Positions 1 through 9,633 of a DNA stretch of 64,000 bases are shown piece by piece. Origin of the DNA: Sva-07 sp963707515 (GTDB lineage: Bacteria; Actinomycetota; Acidimicrobiia; Acidimicrobiales; Ilumatobacteraceae); NCBI GenBank assembly GCA_963707515.1, contig CAVPQI010000001.1, forward strand, positions 868,001 to 932,000, given 5' to 3'. The notes beneath the pieces are model-generated. The model saw nothing but the letters and a program-made list of their open reading frames with translations, had not been told where the DNA came from and ran no database searches. A program made the position numbers and the translations under genes. Position 1 is the first letter of the stretch. The number at the start of each line of letters is the position of its first letter.

Positions 1-42
1 GACGGGACCGAAGTCGTCACCGAGGTCATCTCGATCGGATAG
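1..42 (+). CDS. C-terminal end of an unidentified protein
   Basis: Thirteen codons (ending ...VVTEVISIG) run from the first base in frame to a TAG stop. The gene begins outside the window and too little is present to name it. It lies 89 bases upstream of the CinA-C gene on the same strand, so the two could be co-transcribed. Confidence 0.4.
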   Translation, partial: DGTEVVTEVISIG

Positions 43-131
43 CGCGTCGGCGAGCGCGGTCGGACGTGCTCGTGGGAAGCCCGCTGGCACGGTGGCGACG
101 GGGCACGTGTGGCGTCGTACGCTGCGGCCTC

Positions 132-620
132 GTGCTCGATCCAGCCCTCGCCGAAGGTCTCGCCGCCAAGCTCCGCGCCCGCGGGGACACCGTTGCCGTC
201 GCCGAGGGCAGCTGCGGCGGCCTCATCAGCGCCAGCCTGCTCGCCGTCCCGGGCGCTTCGAAGTACTTCGTCGGCGGCAGCGTGATCTACACCCGCGCCT
301 CGAAGGAGGCGCTGTTCGCCGACATCCCCACCGAGGTGGGCATGCGCGGCGCGACGGAAGCCTGGGCCACCTGGCTGGCGCGTGCTGCCCGCGACCGGAT
401 GGGCACCACCTGGGCCGTCGGCGAAGGCGGCGCCGCCGGACCGACAAATCCCTACGGCGATCCAGCCGGACACGCCTGGCTCGCCGTCGTCGGGCCCGGC
501 GACGTGGTCCGCACCCAGCACGTCCTGACAGGACTCGACGACCGCCCGGCGAACATGGTCGAGTTCACGAAGGCCGCCCTGGCACTCCTCGAGACCTGCG
601 TCGACGATGCCGCGACGTAG
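132..620 (+). CDS. CinA C-terminal domain amidase (nicotinamide-nucleotide amidase-like)
   Basis: A stand-alone CinA C-terminal domain of about 162 residues. The family hydrolyses nicotinamide mononucleotide to nicotinate mononucleotide in NAD salvage. Visible signatures are AVAEGSCGGLISASLL near residue 20, matching the family's AESCTGG loop but with altered spacing and order of small residues, then GASKYFVGGSVIY and a conserved lysine after it, and a central EGGAAGPTNPYGDPAG segment. The in-frame GTG at 132 starts directly before the helix that opens the domain. An upstream GTG at 66 would add 22 arginine-rich residues unlike the family. The altered AESCTGG motif leaves activity uncertain. 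Confidence 0.75.
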   Translation: MLDPALAEGLAAKLRARGDTVAVAEGSCGGLISASLLAVPGASKYFVGGSVIYTRASKEALFADIPTEVGMRGATEAWATWLARAARDRMGTTWAVGEGGAAGPTNPYGDPAGHAWLAVVGPGDVVRTQHVLTGLDDRPANMVEFTKAALALLETCVDDAAT

Positions 621-735
621 CCGCCGTTTCCCGCGATACGGACACTGAACAACAAGATCAGCGCCAGCAGCATCAGCAACCGACCCGGTGGCCGCGGTGC
701 GCATCAGGTCGGCCATCCGGCGTGACGCCGCCGAC

Positions 736-1604
736 TCACATGTTCGACTGATCGGGCGGCGCCTCCGGTGGCGGCTGCGCGTCGTCGACCTCGGACGCCT
801 CGGCGTCCGGTGGGCAGACCGCGCCGACGAGGTAGCTGGTCATCGAGATCGAGCCGTAGGCGGGCCCGTCGACGAGGACGGTCGGCGTCTCGTCGCTCGC
901 CGCGGCGAGCGCGGCGATGTAGATCAGCGGGATGAAGTGGTCCGGTGTCGGCACGGCGAGATCGAAGTCGGCGTGCTCGGCGAGCTGCAGCAGGTCGCCG
1001 GGCGCGTCGCGCAGCAGCGCCGCGCGCGGCCTCGTCGAAGCGATGGTTCCAGTCGAAGCCGCCGGCGGGCTGGCTCCAGTCGATGCGGCGCGAGGTTGTG
1101 GACGATGTTGCCGCTCCCGACGACGAGCACGCCTGCGTCACGCAACGGGGCCAGTCGGGCGCCGATGTCGAGGTGGTAGTCGAGCGGCTGCAGGGCGTTG
1201 ATCGAGAGCTGCAGCACGGGGACGTCGGCGTCGGGGAACATGTGGGCGAGCACCGACCACGTGCCGTGATCGAGTCCCCAGCTGTCGGCGTCGAGCCCGA
1301 CCCAGCGCGGCTCGACGGTGTCGACGACGAGCTCGGCGATCTCCGGGTGTCCGGGTGCGGGGTAGTCGAAGGCGAACAACTCGTCGGGGAACCCGTAGAA
1401 GTCGTGGATCACCCGCGGCCGACGCATCGCCGTGACCGCCGTGGCGTTCGTGTACCAGTGGGCCGAGACGACGAGGATCGCACGCGGCGTGGCGACGTCG
1501 GCGCCGAACGCCCGCCACGAGTCGGTGAAGCGGTTGCGTTCGAGCGTGTTCATCGGGCTGCCGTGGCCGATGAACGCGGCGGGCATCCGAACGTCGTCGG
1601 TCAT
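736..1604 (-). CDS. 4,5-DOPA dioxygenase extradiol family protein (two frameshifts)
   Basis: LigB/DODA-family non-haem metal dioxygenase, about 290 residues once two shifts are corrected. The N-terminal part carries GHGSPMN, VSAHWYT and DHGTWSVL, and the C-terminal part carries TPDHFIPL; these hold the metal-binding and catalytic histidines of the family. The frame breaks near 1090, between VHNL and the GGFDWNHRFDEAAR segment, and again near 1028, before LLQLAEHADFDL. Each break is explained by one extra base. The start at 1604 is favoured because GAGGAG lies six bases upstream. It follows the DUF5996 gene on the same strand by 28 bases, so the two probably form an operon. The physiological substrate is unknown. 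Confidence 0.8.
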
Positions 1605-1632
1605 CGCCATCTCCTCGATCCTCTCGATGTGC

Positions 1633-2571
1633 TCATCGACCGACCGCCGTGCCGTCGGAGCGTTCGAGCGCGGCGCGGTCCCAGCCGGCGGTCGTCGCCG
1701 CCGCCACATAGGTCGACTGGAGGAACTCGAGCAGCGCGGCGTCGGGGTCGTCGGCGACGCGCACGACCTCGTACGGCAGGATGAACTCCGCCAGCTCGTC
1801 GTCCCAGCGTGCCCCGACCGGCCCGACCGGCGCGTCCCGGTAGTTCGGCGGGTCGGGGTAGGCGTAGGCGTAGAAGACGCCCTCCTCGCCGGGTGGTCCG
1901 GGCCAGTAGCCGGCGCTGCTGACCTCGTGGGAGTAGGCCTCCCACATCACGTGCGGGCCGCAATTCGGAGCGCCGCCCGGATGCGGTGGTGCCGGGCGCC
2001 CCGAGAACCTCGTGTGGGCGAGATCGAGGGCGCCCCAGAACAGGTGCACCGGGCTCGCCTTGCCGACGAACCGCGATCGGAAGACCTTGATCACCCGCTC
2101 CATCTCGACCAACGCCAACCAGAAGCGCCGCACGGCGTCGGCGTCGTAGGTGGCGTGCACCCGGTCGTGGGTGAAGCCGATCGCGTCGGGGATCTCGACG
2201 GGCATCGGCCAGATCGCCGTCGCCACGCCGAGCTCGTCGAGCATCTCCATCACGGCGGCGTAGAAGTCGGCCACCGGGCGCGGTTCGAGGGGGATGCTGC
2301 GACGGGCTCCCGTCTGCGTCGCCACCTCCAGCCGATGTTCGAGGAAGTCGAAGTCGATCTGGAACGACGGGCCACGGGGATGCGGCATCAGCGACGTCGT
2401 CAGCCCGCGTGCCGTGATGTACAGCGGCACGTTCCACCAGTGGTTGAGCAGCGGCTCGTTGGCGAGGCGCACCTTCCCGACGACCTGGGTGTAGAGCAAC
2501 AGGGTGTCGCGGGTGGCCTGCCAGTCAGCGACGATGATCGACGGCCACCGGTTGGTTGATGGTGTGGACAC
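1633..2571 (-). CDS. DUF5996 family protein
   Basis: A cytosolic protein of 312 residues matching the DUF5996 pattern: opening WPSIIVADWQATRDTLLLYTQVVGKVRL, then NHWWNVPLYITARGLTTS, a central KVFRSRFVGKASPVHLFWGALDLAHTRFSGR and a glutamate/tyrosine-rich HEVSSAGYWPG region. The biochemical function of the family is unknown. The GTG at 2571 has AAGGGAG six bases upstream; an ATG at 2676 would add an unrelated basic tail. It is the first gene of a two-gene unit with the downstream dioxygenase. Confidence 0.8.
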   Translation of the reverse strand: MSTPSTNRWPSIIVADWQATRDTLLLYTQVVGKVRLANEPLLNHWWNVPLYITARGLTTSLMPHPRGPSFQIDFDFLEHRLEVATQTGARRSIPLEPRPVADFYAAVMEMLDELGVATAIWPMPVEIPDAIGFTHDRVHATYDADAVRRFWLALVEMERVIKVFRSRFVGKASPVHLFWGALDLAHTRFSGRPAPPHPGGAPNCGPHVMWEAYSHEVSSAGYWPGPPGEEGVFYAYAYPDPPNYRDAPVGPVGARWDDELAEFILPYEVVRVADDPDAALLEFLQSTYVAAATTAGWDRAALERSDGTAVGR

Positions 2572-2681
2572 GTTGCTCCCTTCGACGGGTCGAGTCTCGC
2601 ACGTCCGGCGGGCGACGGATTTCGGAGGTGGGGGCTGCGATCTCCCTCGGTGACGGATGGTCAGCCGTTTGGTCAAGGACG

Positions 2682-2700
2682 TAAGGGCGGCTTAACCTCC
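2682..2700 (+). promoter_or_regulatory. Weak DtxR/IdeR-like iron box upstream of the ferric iron ABC operon
   Basis: TAAGGGCGGCTTAACCTCC matches 11 of 19 positions of the iron-box consensus TTAGGTTAGGCTAACCTAA. It lies about 140 bases upstream of the binding-protein start. The match is marginal and is offered only because the downstream operon transports iron. Confidence 0.3.
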
Positions 2701-2838
2701 GCCGGTGCGCCGCCTTTCGACTCGAGCGGGTTCGGTCCCGTTGGGGTTCAGGCTGCGGCGCGCTCGACGGGCGCCGGCGAAGCGTCACGACGCCGCCGTC
2801 GCCTGTCCTTCCCAGCCTTGACCAAGGAGTTGCTCCAC

Positions 2839-3981
2839 ATGAGAACACGTCGACGCATCGCGCTCGCCGCCCTCGTCCCCCTCATCTTCGTCGCCGCCGC
2901 CTGCGGCAGTGACGACGACAGCTCGACCCCCACCGCGGCGCCGTCCGAGTCGTCGGCCAGCGACTCATCGACGCCCGACTCGGCCACCGCGTCGACCGGG
3001 CCGGTCGATTCGACGGCGACGTCGGATGCGCCCGCCCTCGAGGGTGGGACGCTCACCCTCTACAGCGGCCGCAACGAGGAACTCGTCGAGCCGCTGATCG
3101 CCGACTTCGAAGCGGCGACCGGCATCGACGTCGAGGTGCGCTACGGCAGCTCCGCCGAGATGGGCGCCGCCCTGATGGAAGAGGGTGACGGCACCCCCGC
3201 CGACGTGTTCTTCTCCCAAGAGGTCGGTGCGCTCGGCGTGCTGGCCAAGGCTGACCTGCTCACGTCGCTCCCCGATGAGGTCGTGCAGCTGGTCGACGAA
3301 CGGTTCCGCCCGGCGGAGGGCAACCCGTGGGTCGGCGTCACCGGACGTTCGCGCGTGATCGTCTACAACAAGGATCTCGTCACCGAGCCGCCGACGGGTG
3401 TGTTGGAGCTGACCGACCCGGCGTACAACGGTCAGGTCGCGATGGTTCCTGGCAACGCCGGCTTCCAGGCGTTCGTGACCGCGTTCCGCGTCAGCGAGGG
3501 CGACGACGCTGCCCGGCAGTGGCTCGAGGACATGATCGCCAACGGCGCGGTCACGAACATCGAGAGCAACGACGACGTGCTCACCGCGGTCGAGAACGGC
3601 GACATCCCGATGGGCCTGATCAACCACTACTACTGGGCGCGGAGCCTCGACGAGGCCGGCGGTGCCGATGCCCGAGCCGCACAGCTCGTGTTCCCGGGCG
3701 GCAGCGACCCGGGTGGGCTGGTCAACGCGACCGCGGTGGGCATCACCAAGAACGGCGCCGACAACCCGGCCGCCCTGGCGTTCGTCGAGTACCTGTTGTC
3801 GGAGGCCGGCCAGACGTACTTCGCCACCGAGACCTACGAGTACCCGGTCGTCGACGGCATCGCCGACCCGGAGGGCATCCCGCCGCTCGACGAGCTGGAA
3901 GGCCCGCCGATCGACCTCACCGACCTCGACTCGCTCGAGGCCACGCAGGCGTTGCTCACCGAACTGGGCTTGCTGAGCTGA
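2839..3981 (+). CDS. Ferric iron ABC transporter substrate-binding lipoprotein
   Basis: Extracellular solute-binding protein of the FbpA/FutA (family 1) type, 380 residues, anchored outside the membrane as a lipoprotein. A lipoprotein signal ends FVAAAC-GSD, followed by a long Ser/Thr/Asp linker to about residue 70. The mature part starts LTLYSGRNEELVEPLIADFE and contains IEVRYG-like and NHYYWAR segments typical of iron-binding members; the tyrosines near YYW and TYEYP are candidate ferric ligands. AAGGAG stands nine bases before the ATG. It is the first gene of a three-gene operon with permease and ATPase. Confidence 0.88.
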   Translation: MRTRRRIALAALVPLIFVAAACGSDDDSSTPTAAPSESSASDSSTPDSATASTGPVDSTATSDAPALEGGTLTLYSGRNEELVEPLIADFEAATGIDVEVRYGSSAEMGAALMEEGDGTPADVFFSQEVGALGVLAKADLLTSLPDEVVQLVDERFRPAEGNPWVGVTGRSRVIVYNKDLVTEPPTGVLELTDPAYNGQVAMVPGNAGFQAFVTAFRVSEGDDAARQWLEDMIANGAVTNIESNDDVLTAVENGDIPMGLINHYYWARSLDEAGGADARAAQLVFPGGSDPGGLVNATAVGITKNGADNPAALAFVEYLLSEAGQTYFATETYEYPVVDGIADPEGIPPLDELEGPPIDLTDLDSLEATQALLTELGLLS

Positions 3982-3992
3982 GCCAGGTTTCC

Positions 3993-5573
3993 GTGCCGGC
4001 CGTCGAGGGGTCGGGCCCACATGGGCCCGGCCCCTCGCGGTCGTTCACTCGCCGGCGCCCGCCGTGGTTGTTGACGATCACGTCGACGGCCGCGGCGGTC
4101 GCCGTCGTCGTCCCGATCGCCTACGTCGGCGTCCGCGCCACCGATGACGGCTGGAGCGGCTTCGAGGCGACCCTCTGGCGGGGTCGAACGCTCGACCTGG
4201 TCACCCGTTCGCTCGCCCTCGCCGGCGCCGTGACGATCACCGCGCTGATCATCGGCATCGCCTGTGCATGGTTGGTCTCGCGCACCGACCTCCCCGGACG
4301 GCGGGTGTGGCGAGTGGTCCTCGGCCTCCCCCTGGCGATCCCGTCGTACGTCGCCGCGTGGGCGTGGATCGGCTGGCGCCCCGACCTCGAGGGCGGCGTC
4401 GGCGCATGGATCGTGTTGACGACCATCTCGTACCCGTACGTCTACTTCCCGGTGCTCGGTGCCCTGCGTCGGGCCGACCCGTCGGTCGAGGAGGTGGCCC
4501 GTTCGCTCGGGCGCGGCCCCTGGTCGACGTTCTGGTTCGTCACGCTCCCCCAGGTTCGCATCGCCGCCGTCGGCGGAGGTCTGCTGGTCGGCCTCTACGC
4601 GCTCAGTGACTTCAGCGCCGTCGCCATCATGCGCTTCGAGGCGCTGACCCACGTCATCTACCGCTCGTACCGGGCGTCGTTCGACCGCACACCGCCGGCT
4701 GTGCTCGGGTGCGTCCTGGTCGCCCTGAGCCTCGTCATCGTGCTGCTCGCCAACCGCGTCAACCGGCATGCGCGGCTGGCCCGGGTCGGAACCGGGGCGA
4801 TCCGCCCCGCCCGACTCGTCACCCTCGGCTGGCGGCGGATCCCCGCGCTGGCGTTCGTCACCGCGCTCACGGCGATCACGTTCGGTGTGCCGTTGCGGAT
4901 GCTCATCCTCTGGTCGTACCGCGGTCGCTCGACGGCCGACTGGTCGCGGGTCGTCGACGCGGCGACCACCACGTTGTGGCTCGGCGTGCTGGCGGCGGTC
5001 GTCACGATCATCGTCGCGCTGCCGATCGCCATCTTGTCGGCCCGCTACCCCGGCACACTGTCGCGGTCGGTCACCGGGCTCGCCTACGCCGGCCACAGCC
5101 TGCCGGGCATCGTCGTCGGTCTGGCGATGGTCTTCTTCGGCATCCGACTGGCAACTCCCCTCTACCAACGGACACCGATGCTCACCTTCGCCTACGTCGT
5201 GCTGTTCCTGTCGCTCGCCCTCGGGGCGATGCACAACGCCATCGCCCAAGCGCCGGCGTCGCTCGACGAGGTGGCGCGGAGCCTCGGCCGGACGCAGCGC
5301 CAGGCGTGGGCGTCGGTCACCCTCCGCCTCGCCGCCCCCGGCATCGGCGTCGCCGCGGCACTGGTCTGCCTCGCCGTGATGAAGGAGCTGCCGGCGACGC
5401 TGCTGCTGCGCCCGATCGGCACCGACACGTTGGCGACCCGACTCTGGAGCCACACCGACGCCAGCTCGTATGCGGCGGCGGCGCCGTACGCCGTCGCCAT
5501 CGTCGTCGTCGCGGCGATCCCGACGGCGCTGCTGTCGCGCCTCGGACTGCGCCAGGAAGCGAGCATCCGATGA
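3993..5573 (+). CDS. Ferric iron ABC transporter permease (fused double permease)
   Basis: Integral membrane protein of about 526 residues with two BPD_transp_1 halves, as in FbpB/ThiP. Each half carries the ATPase-docking EAA loop: VEEVARSLGRGPWSTFWFVTLP near residue 165 and LDEVARSLGRTQRQAWASVTL near residue 425. About twelve hydrophobic segments are visible. The GTG at 3993 leaves an 11-base gap after the binding protein, but a strong hairpin (4004-4037) then falls inside the first codons; TTG codons at 4068 or 4071, just before the first membrane segment, are a real alternative. The stop overlaps the ATPase start as ATGA. Confidence 0.85.
   Translation: MPAVEGSGPHGPGPSRSFTRRRPPWLLTITSTAAAVAVVVPIAYVGVRATDDGWSGFEATLWRGRTLDLVTRSLALAGAVTITALIIGIACAWLVSRTDLPGRRVWRVVLGLPLAIPSYVAAWAWIGWRPDLEGGVGAWIVLTTISYPYVYFPVLGALRRADPSVEEVARSLGRGPWSTFWFVTLPQVRIAAVGGGLLVGLYALSDFSAVAIMRFEALTHVIYRSYRASFDRTPPAVLGCVLVALSLVIVLLANRVNRHARLARVGTGAIRPARLVTLGWRRIPALAFVTALTAITFGVPLRMLILWSYRGRSTADWSRVVDAATTTLWLGVLAAVVTIIVALPIAILSARYPGTLSRSVTGLAYAGHSLPGIVVGLAMVFFGIRLATPLYQRTPMLTFAYVVLFLSLALGAMHNAIAQAPASLDEVARSLGRTQRQAWASVTLRLAAPGIGVAAALVCLAVMKELPATLLLRPIGTDTLATRLWSHTDASSYAAAAPYAVAIVVVAAIPTALLSRLGLRQEASIR
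4004..4037 (+). terminator. Strong hairpin between iron-binding protein and permease
   Basis: The arms CGAGGGG-T-CGGGCCC and GGGCCCG-G-CCCCTCG pair around an ACAT loop with a single T-G wobble. There is no T-run, so it is more likely an mRNA 3'-stabiliser or partial attenuator that raises binding-protein output over permease than a full terminator. It also casts doubt on the GTG start at 3993. Confidence 0.6.
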
Positions 5574-6607
5574 CCGCCGTCGTCGTCTCCGGGGTCGCCA
5601 AGTCGTTCCCGGGCACACCGCCCGTGCCGGCCCTCGTCGACGTCCACCTCGACGTGCCGGCCGGTGACGTGTTCGCCGTCCTCGGCCCCTCGGGGTGCGG
5701 TAAGACCACCCTGTTGCGGATCATCGCCGGCTTCGAGCAACCCGACCGCGGCTCGGTGGCGCTCGGAACCACGGTGGTGGCGACCTCGACGTCGAGCGTC
5801 CCCCCGGAGCGTCGCCACATCGGCATCGTCCCGCAGGAAGGCGGTCTCTTCCCCCACCTCGACGTCGCCGCCAACGTCGCCTTCGGTCTGCGCGACCTCG
5901 ACCGCCGCGAGCGCCGCCGGCGGGTCGACGAGATGCTCGAGCTCGTCGACCTCGCGGGATACGGATCGCGACGGCCGCACGAGCTGTCGGGTGGCCAGCA
6001 GCAGCGCGTCGCCCTCGCCCGCGCCCTGGCGCCGGCGCCCGGCCTGATCCTCCTCGACGAGCCGTTCGCCGCGCTCGACACCTCGTTGCGGACGGCGCTG
6101 CGCGACGACGTCAAAGCGGTGCTCGCAACGTCCGCGACGACCGCGATCATCGTCACCCACGACCAGACCGAGGCGCTCACAATGGCCGATACGGTCGCCG
6201 TGATGCGCGCCGGACGGGTGGTGCAGGTCGACCCGCCGACCGCCCTCTACCAACGGCCGGTCGATCTCGAGACGGCGCGGATGATCGGCGAGTACAACGT
6301 CGTCGATGCAACCGTCGACGGTGCCGGTGTGGCCACGTCGCGTTTCGGTCGCCACGCCGTCGCCGGCTCCTCAGCTGCCGGCGCGCCGGCCACGGTGCTG
6401 GTCCGCCCCGAGCAGATCCGCCCCGCCGACGATGGCGTCGAGGCGACCATCGTCTCGGTGCGCTTCGAGGGCGCGACGACCGAGCTGCGCCTACTGGTCG
6501 ACGGTCTCGAGGTCGCCGCGAGGTGGATGAGCATCGAGGTACCCGACCCCGCGGCGCGTTGCCGTGTCCGGGTCGAAGGCTCCGTCGTCGCCTATCCGTC
6601 GGCCTGA
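5570..6607 (+). CDS. Ferric iron ABC transporter ATP-binding protein
   Basis: ATPase of 345 residues for the iron importer, FbpC-like. Walker A GPSGCGKTT (about residues 39-47), Q-loop PQEGGLFPHL, signature LSGGQQQRVALARAL, Walker B LILLDEPFAALD and the switch histidine VTHDQTEAL are all present. A C-terminal TOBE-like regulatory domain from about residue 240 contains VLVRPEQIRPA. The ATG overlaps the permease stop (ATGA), which indicates translational coupling. With the two preceding genes it makes a complete ferric importer. Confidence 0.9.
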   Translation: MTAVVVSGVAKSFPGTPPVPALVDVHLDVPAGDVFAVLGPSGCGKTTLLRIIAGFEQPDRGSVALGTTVVATSTSSVPPERRHIGIVPQEGGLFPHLDVAANVAFGLRDLDRRERRRRVDEMLELVDLAGYGSRRPHELSGGQQQRVALARALAPAPGLILLDEPFAALDTSLRTALRDDVKAVLATSATTAIIVTHDQTEALTMADTVAVMRAGRVVQVDPPTALYQRPVDLETARMIGEYNVVDATVDGAGVATSRFGRHAVAGSSAAGAPATVLVRPEQIRPADDGVEATIVSVRFEGATTELRLLVDGLEVAARWMSIEVPDPAARCRVRVEGSVVAYPSA

Positions 6608-6647
6608 CGGCGAACGCAGACGCGTCGGGCGGCGATAGAACGCAGCG

Positions 6648-7686
6648 ATGACCACCCACGAATGTGAGCTGACGGATCCGGTCGACCTCTGCGTGGCGGA
6701 CGGATCGTCCCTGAACCCGGCAGCGCGCGGGCTGGTCGCGGCGCCCGCTGCACCGGGCCAACCTCGACGGCTGCTTCGGGGAGAACAAGCGGTGGGACTA
6801 CTGGGCGGTCCTGGCCGGCGACCTCGTGGTGTCGATGGTGTACTCCAACATCGACCACTTCGGACTCGCCGACGTCTACTGGGTCGACATGGCGACGGGC
6901 GAGACCGGCGGCGCCGGCATCCTCGTCGCCGTCCGAGGCGATCGTGCTGCCGGAGCTCCCCGGCACCGCTCCCCTGCTCGTCGATCGCGACGGCCTCGAT
7001 CTGCGCTTGATCGACGACGCGTCCGGCACCCGGCTGCACCGCCGACGTGGACCGAGACCGACGGCCGGCCGAGGCGAACTCGACGTGCTGGTGCAGCTGC
7101 CGGCCGGGACACGAGTCGCTGAACGTCGTGATCCCGTGGAGCGACACGGTGTTCAACTTCACGTCGAAGCACCAGGCCCGGCCGGCCGTCGGCGCGCCTG
7201 ACGGTCGGCGACCGCGTGTGGCCGATCGGCGGCGCCGACGGTCGACGAGTCGTGGGGCGTGCTCGACGTCGGCCGCGGCCGGTGGCCCCACGAGATCACC
7301 TGGAACTGGGGCGGCGGCGCCGGACGCGCCGGCGACCACGTCGTCGGGCTGCAGATCGGTGCCAAGTGGACGGAGGGGTCCGGCTTCACCGAGAACGGCG
7401 TCATCGTCGACGGACGGCTGAGCAAGCTCGGGTCCGAGCTGCGCTGGGACTACTCGTGGGACGAGCCCGATGGAGCCGTGGCACATCGTCGACCCGGGCG
7501 GGCAACTCGACATGGTGCTCACCCCGCGCTTCGACAAGCACAGCCACGCCGACGCCGGCGAGTTCGGGAGCGAGACCCACCAGGTGTTCGGCACCTGGTC
7601 GGGGCGCCTGCGCACCGACGACGGCCTGGTGATCGAGTTCGAGCGACCTCCAGGGCTTCGCCGAAGAGGCGCGCCAGCGGTGGTAG
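6648..7686 (+). pseudogene. DUF2804 family protein, broken by seven single-base shifts
   Basis: Pieces in rotating frames add up to one colinear DUF2804 protein of about 340 residues. In order they include VDLCVADGS..LNPAARG, ANLDGCFGENKRWDYWAVLAGD, SNIDHFGLADVYWVD, VLPELPGTAPLLVDRDGLDL, NVVIPWSDTVFNFTSKHQ, WPHEITWNWGGGAGR and PGGQLDMVLTPRFDKHSHAD. The breaks lie near 6730, 6931, 7108, 7198, 7241, 7467 and 7645, and each needs removal of one base. Uniform +1 shifts with preserved residues between them suggest consensus errors, although true decay cannot be excluded. The family's function is unknown. The stop overlaps the start of the glycosidase gene. Confidence 0.7.
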
Positions 7687-8886
7687 CCGATCGCTGGACG
7701 TTCCCCGACTTCGCCGTGGCCTGCGGCGAGGAGGGGTCGGACCCGCTCGTCCTCCACGAGGGACAGATCGTGCGCGTCGACCAGTACGCGGCGAGCGGGC
7801 ACCTCGACCGGCTCGACGACGACCTCGCCGACGTCGCCGGCCTCGGCGTCGACGTGTGGCGCTACGGCATGCCGTGGCGGCTGGCCGAGCCCGAGCCCGG
7901 CGTCTACGACTGGAGCCTGTGGGACACCGCGCTCGCGTGCCTGCGACCGCCACGGGCTCGATGCCGGTCGTCGACCTGTGCCACTTCGGGCTCCCCGACC
8001 ACTACGCGGGCTTCTGCGACCCGTCCTGGGTCGACGGCTTCTGCCGGTACGTCGACGCGTTCCTCGCCCGCTACCGCGAGCCGATGTGGTTCACGCCGGT
8101 CAACGAGCCGGGCATCACCGCACTGTTCTCCGCCCGGCTCGGCATGTGGAACGACCGGCGTGCCACCGAGGACGACTACTTCGTCGCCCTCGGCAACGTC
8201 GACGCTCGCCAACCTCGAAGCGCTCGCGCGGGTCTGGGCCGATCGTGACGGTTGGTGGATCGGCTCCGAGGGGTTCGGTTGCGAGCTCGCCGACGCCGAC
8301 GACGAGGTCGGCATGCAGCGGGCCACCGACGCCCGCGATCTGCAGCAGGCGGTGTGGGACCTGCACTTCGGCGTCGAACCGGCCGGCGTCGCAGCCCGGC
8401 TGACGACGGTCGTCGCCGAGCCGGTGCTCGACCGCATCGCCGACGCTGGCCGCCGACATCCCCGCCTCGACCGGGTCGATCGCCGGCCACGACATCTACC
8501 CCGTCAGCGTCGCCGCCCACGGCACCCGCGCCGCGCGGCCGCTGACCATCGCCGACCGCGTCGAGGCCTACGAGCACGAGGCGCGGCGGTGGTACGAGCG
8601 ATACCAGCGACCCGTTCTGGGTGTCGGAGACCTCGAACCTCGGGCTGCCGCCGTCGAGGAAGGTCCGGCCTGGCTCGACGCGCTCGTCGCATCGCTCGAC
8701 CGGCTGCGCGCCGACGGCCTGCCCGTCCGCGGGATCTGCTGGTACAGCCGCGGCGACCAGTACGACTGGGACACCGCGTTGACCGTGCCGGTCGGTCGGG
8801 TCACCACGGTCGGACTCTTCGACGCCGAGCGGCAGGCGCGTCCGGTGGCGTCGTCGTACGCCGACCTCGCCAAGACTCGCCGCTGA
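7680..8886 (+). pseudogene. Glycoside hydrolase family 1-like protein, broken by several frameshifts
   Basis: Frame-hopping segments reconstruct a GH1-like (beta-glucosidase-related) enzyme of about 400 residues. They include VDVWRYGMPWRLAEPEPGVYDW, MPVVDLCHFGLPDHYAGF, then TPVNEPGITALFSARLGMW, which carries the family acid/base NEP. FWVSETSNLGLP supplies a candidate nucleophile glutamate, and ICWYSRGDQYDWD lies near the C-terminus. Shifts fall near 7940, 8207, 8443, 8612 and 8650. The GTG at 7680 overlaps the preceding stop, so the two genes are probably coupled and may act on the same carbohydrate. Whether the gene is dead or mis-sequenced cannot be decided here. Confidence 0.7.
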
Positions 8887-8916
8887 CCGCGGCCCAGCCG
8901 ACGGTCAACCAGGTCG

Positions 8917-8970
8917 GTTCAGCGAGGGCCAGTCAGCCAGATCGGCTCAGTTCAGCGAGCGCCGGTCAGC
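8917..8970. repeat. Short direct repeat between glycosidase and DksA-like gene
   Basis: A 21-base unit beginning GTTCAGCGAG occurs at 8917-8937 and 8950-8970 with 19 of 21 positions identical, 33 bases apart. It lies in the convergent intergenic gap. No function is evident. Confidence 0.4.
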
Positions 8971-8988
8971 GGGCGGGCGATCCGTCGA

Positions 8989-9321
8989 TCACGCGCACGA
9001 CACGCACGTCGTCGCGTCGGGCAGGGCGGCGAGGCGCTCGGAGGGGATCGCCGCACCGCATCGCTCGCAGCGACCGTACGTGCCCGCCTCGGCGCGGGCG
9101 AGCGCCGACTCGAGTCGCGACACCGCCGACTTGGCCTCGGTGACGAACTGTGCGGCGGCGTCGCGATCCTCCTGGATCGCGTCCTGCCCGGAGAGCATCC
9201 CCTCGTACTCGGCGGTCGCCCGCTCGAGCTGTTCACGGGCTGCGGTGAGCTCGGCATCGAGTGCGGCGATCTGACCGGCGTCGCCGGACGGTGCGGCAGG
9301 CGACTGCGATGACTTGTTCAT
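8989..9321 (-). CDS. DksA/TraR-type C4 zinc-finger protein
   Basis: A 110-residue protein with a coiled-coil N-terminal two thirds (ALDAELTAAREQLERATAEYEGML, then RDAAAQFVTEAKSAVSRLESALAR) and a C-terminal zinc finger. The finger opens CERCGAAIP and closes CVSC, with 17 residues between the two cysteine pairs. DksA/TraR proteins reach into the RNA polymerase secondary channel or act as small zinc regulators; acidic tip residues are not obvious here, so only the fold is assigned. GAGGAG precedes the ATG. It is transcribed alone. Confidence 0.8.
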   Translation of the reverse strand: MNKSSQSPAAPSGDAGQIAALDAELTAAREQLERATAEYEGMLSGQDAIQEDRDAAAQFVTEAKSAVSRLESALARAEAGTYGRCERCGAAIPSERLAALPDATTCVSCA

Positions 9322-9633
9322 GGCAACTCCTCACGAGTTCATGGGTGACCGCCTCGCCCCGGCGCGGCGCCGGAAGCGGGGTCACCCGCTGGCCACAGGC
9401 TACCCCGCCGCGGCGCTCTGGCTCGGCGATGCGCTCTCGCGCCGGCGAGACGGTCAGTCGTCACTCACGTGCCCGCTGCGCACTGGTCGATCACACGGGT
9501 CGCTTCGAACGCGGGTGCTCGCGATCGGGCGAGACACAGCGCGACAGCTGGATGAACCCTCACCTCACCGTGTCGCCCTAAGTTGGCATCGCGTCGATGA
9601 CGTGCGAGTGAGAGACCAAAGGCAGGGCTGTTG
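9322..9633. other. Divergent intergenic region, no gene seen
   Basis: These 312 bases separate the DksA-like gene (minus) from a TetR gene (plus). They should carry both promoters. Open frames here lack start context or family features. TAAGTT near 9580 is a possible -10 for the TetR gene, with weak support. No hairpin, riboswitch or RNA gene was recognised. Confidence 0.4.

Noticed and set aside
9322..9633. Small open frames of about 106 codons in the intergenic region
   Set aside because: They overlap each other in several frames, have no ribosome sites and show compositional shadow character.
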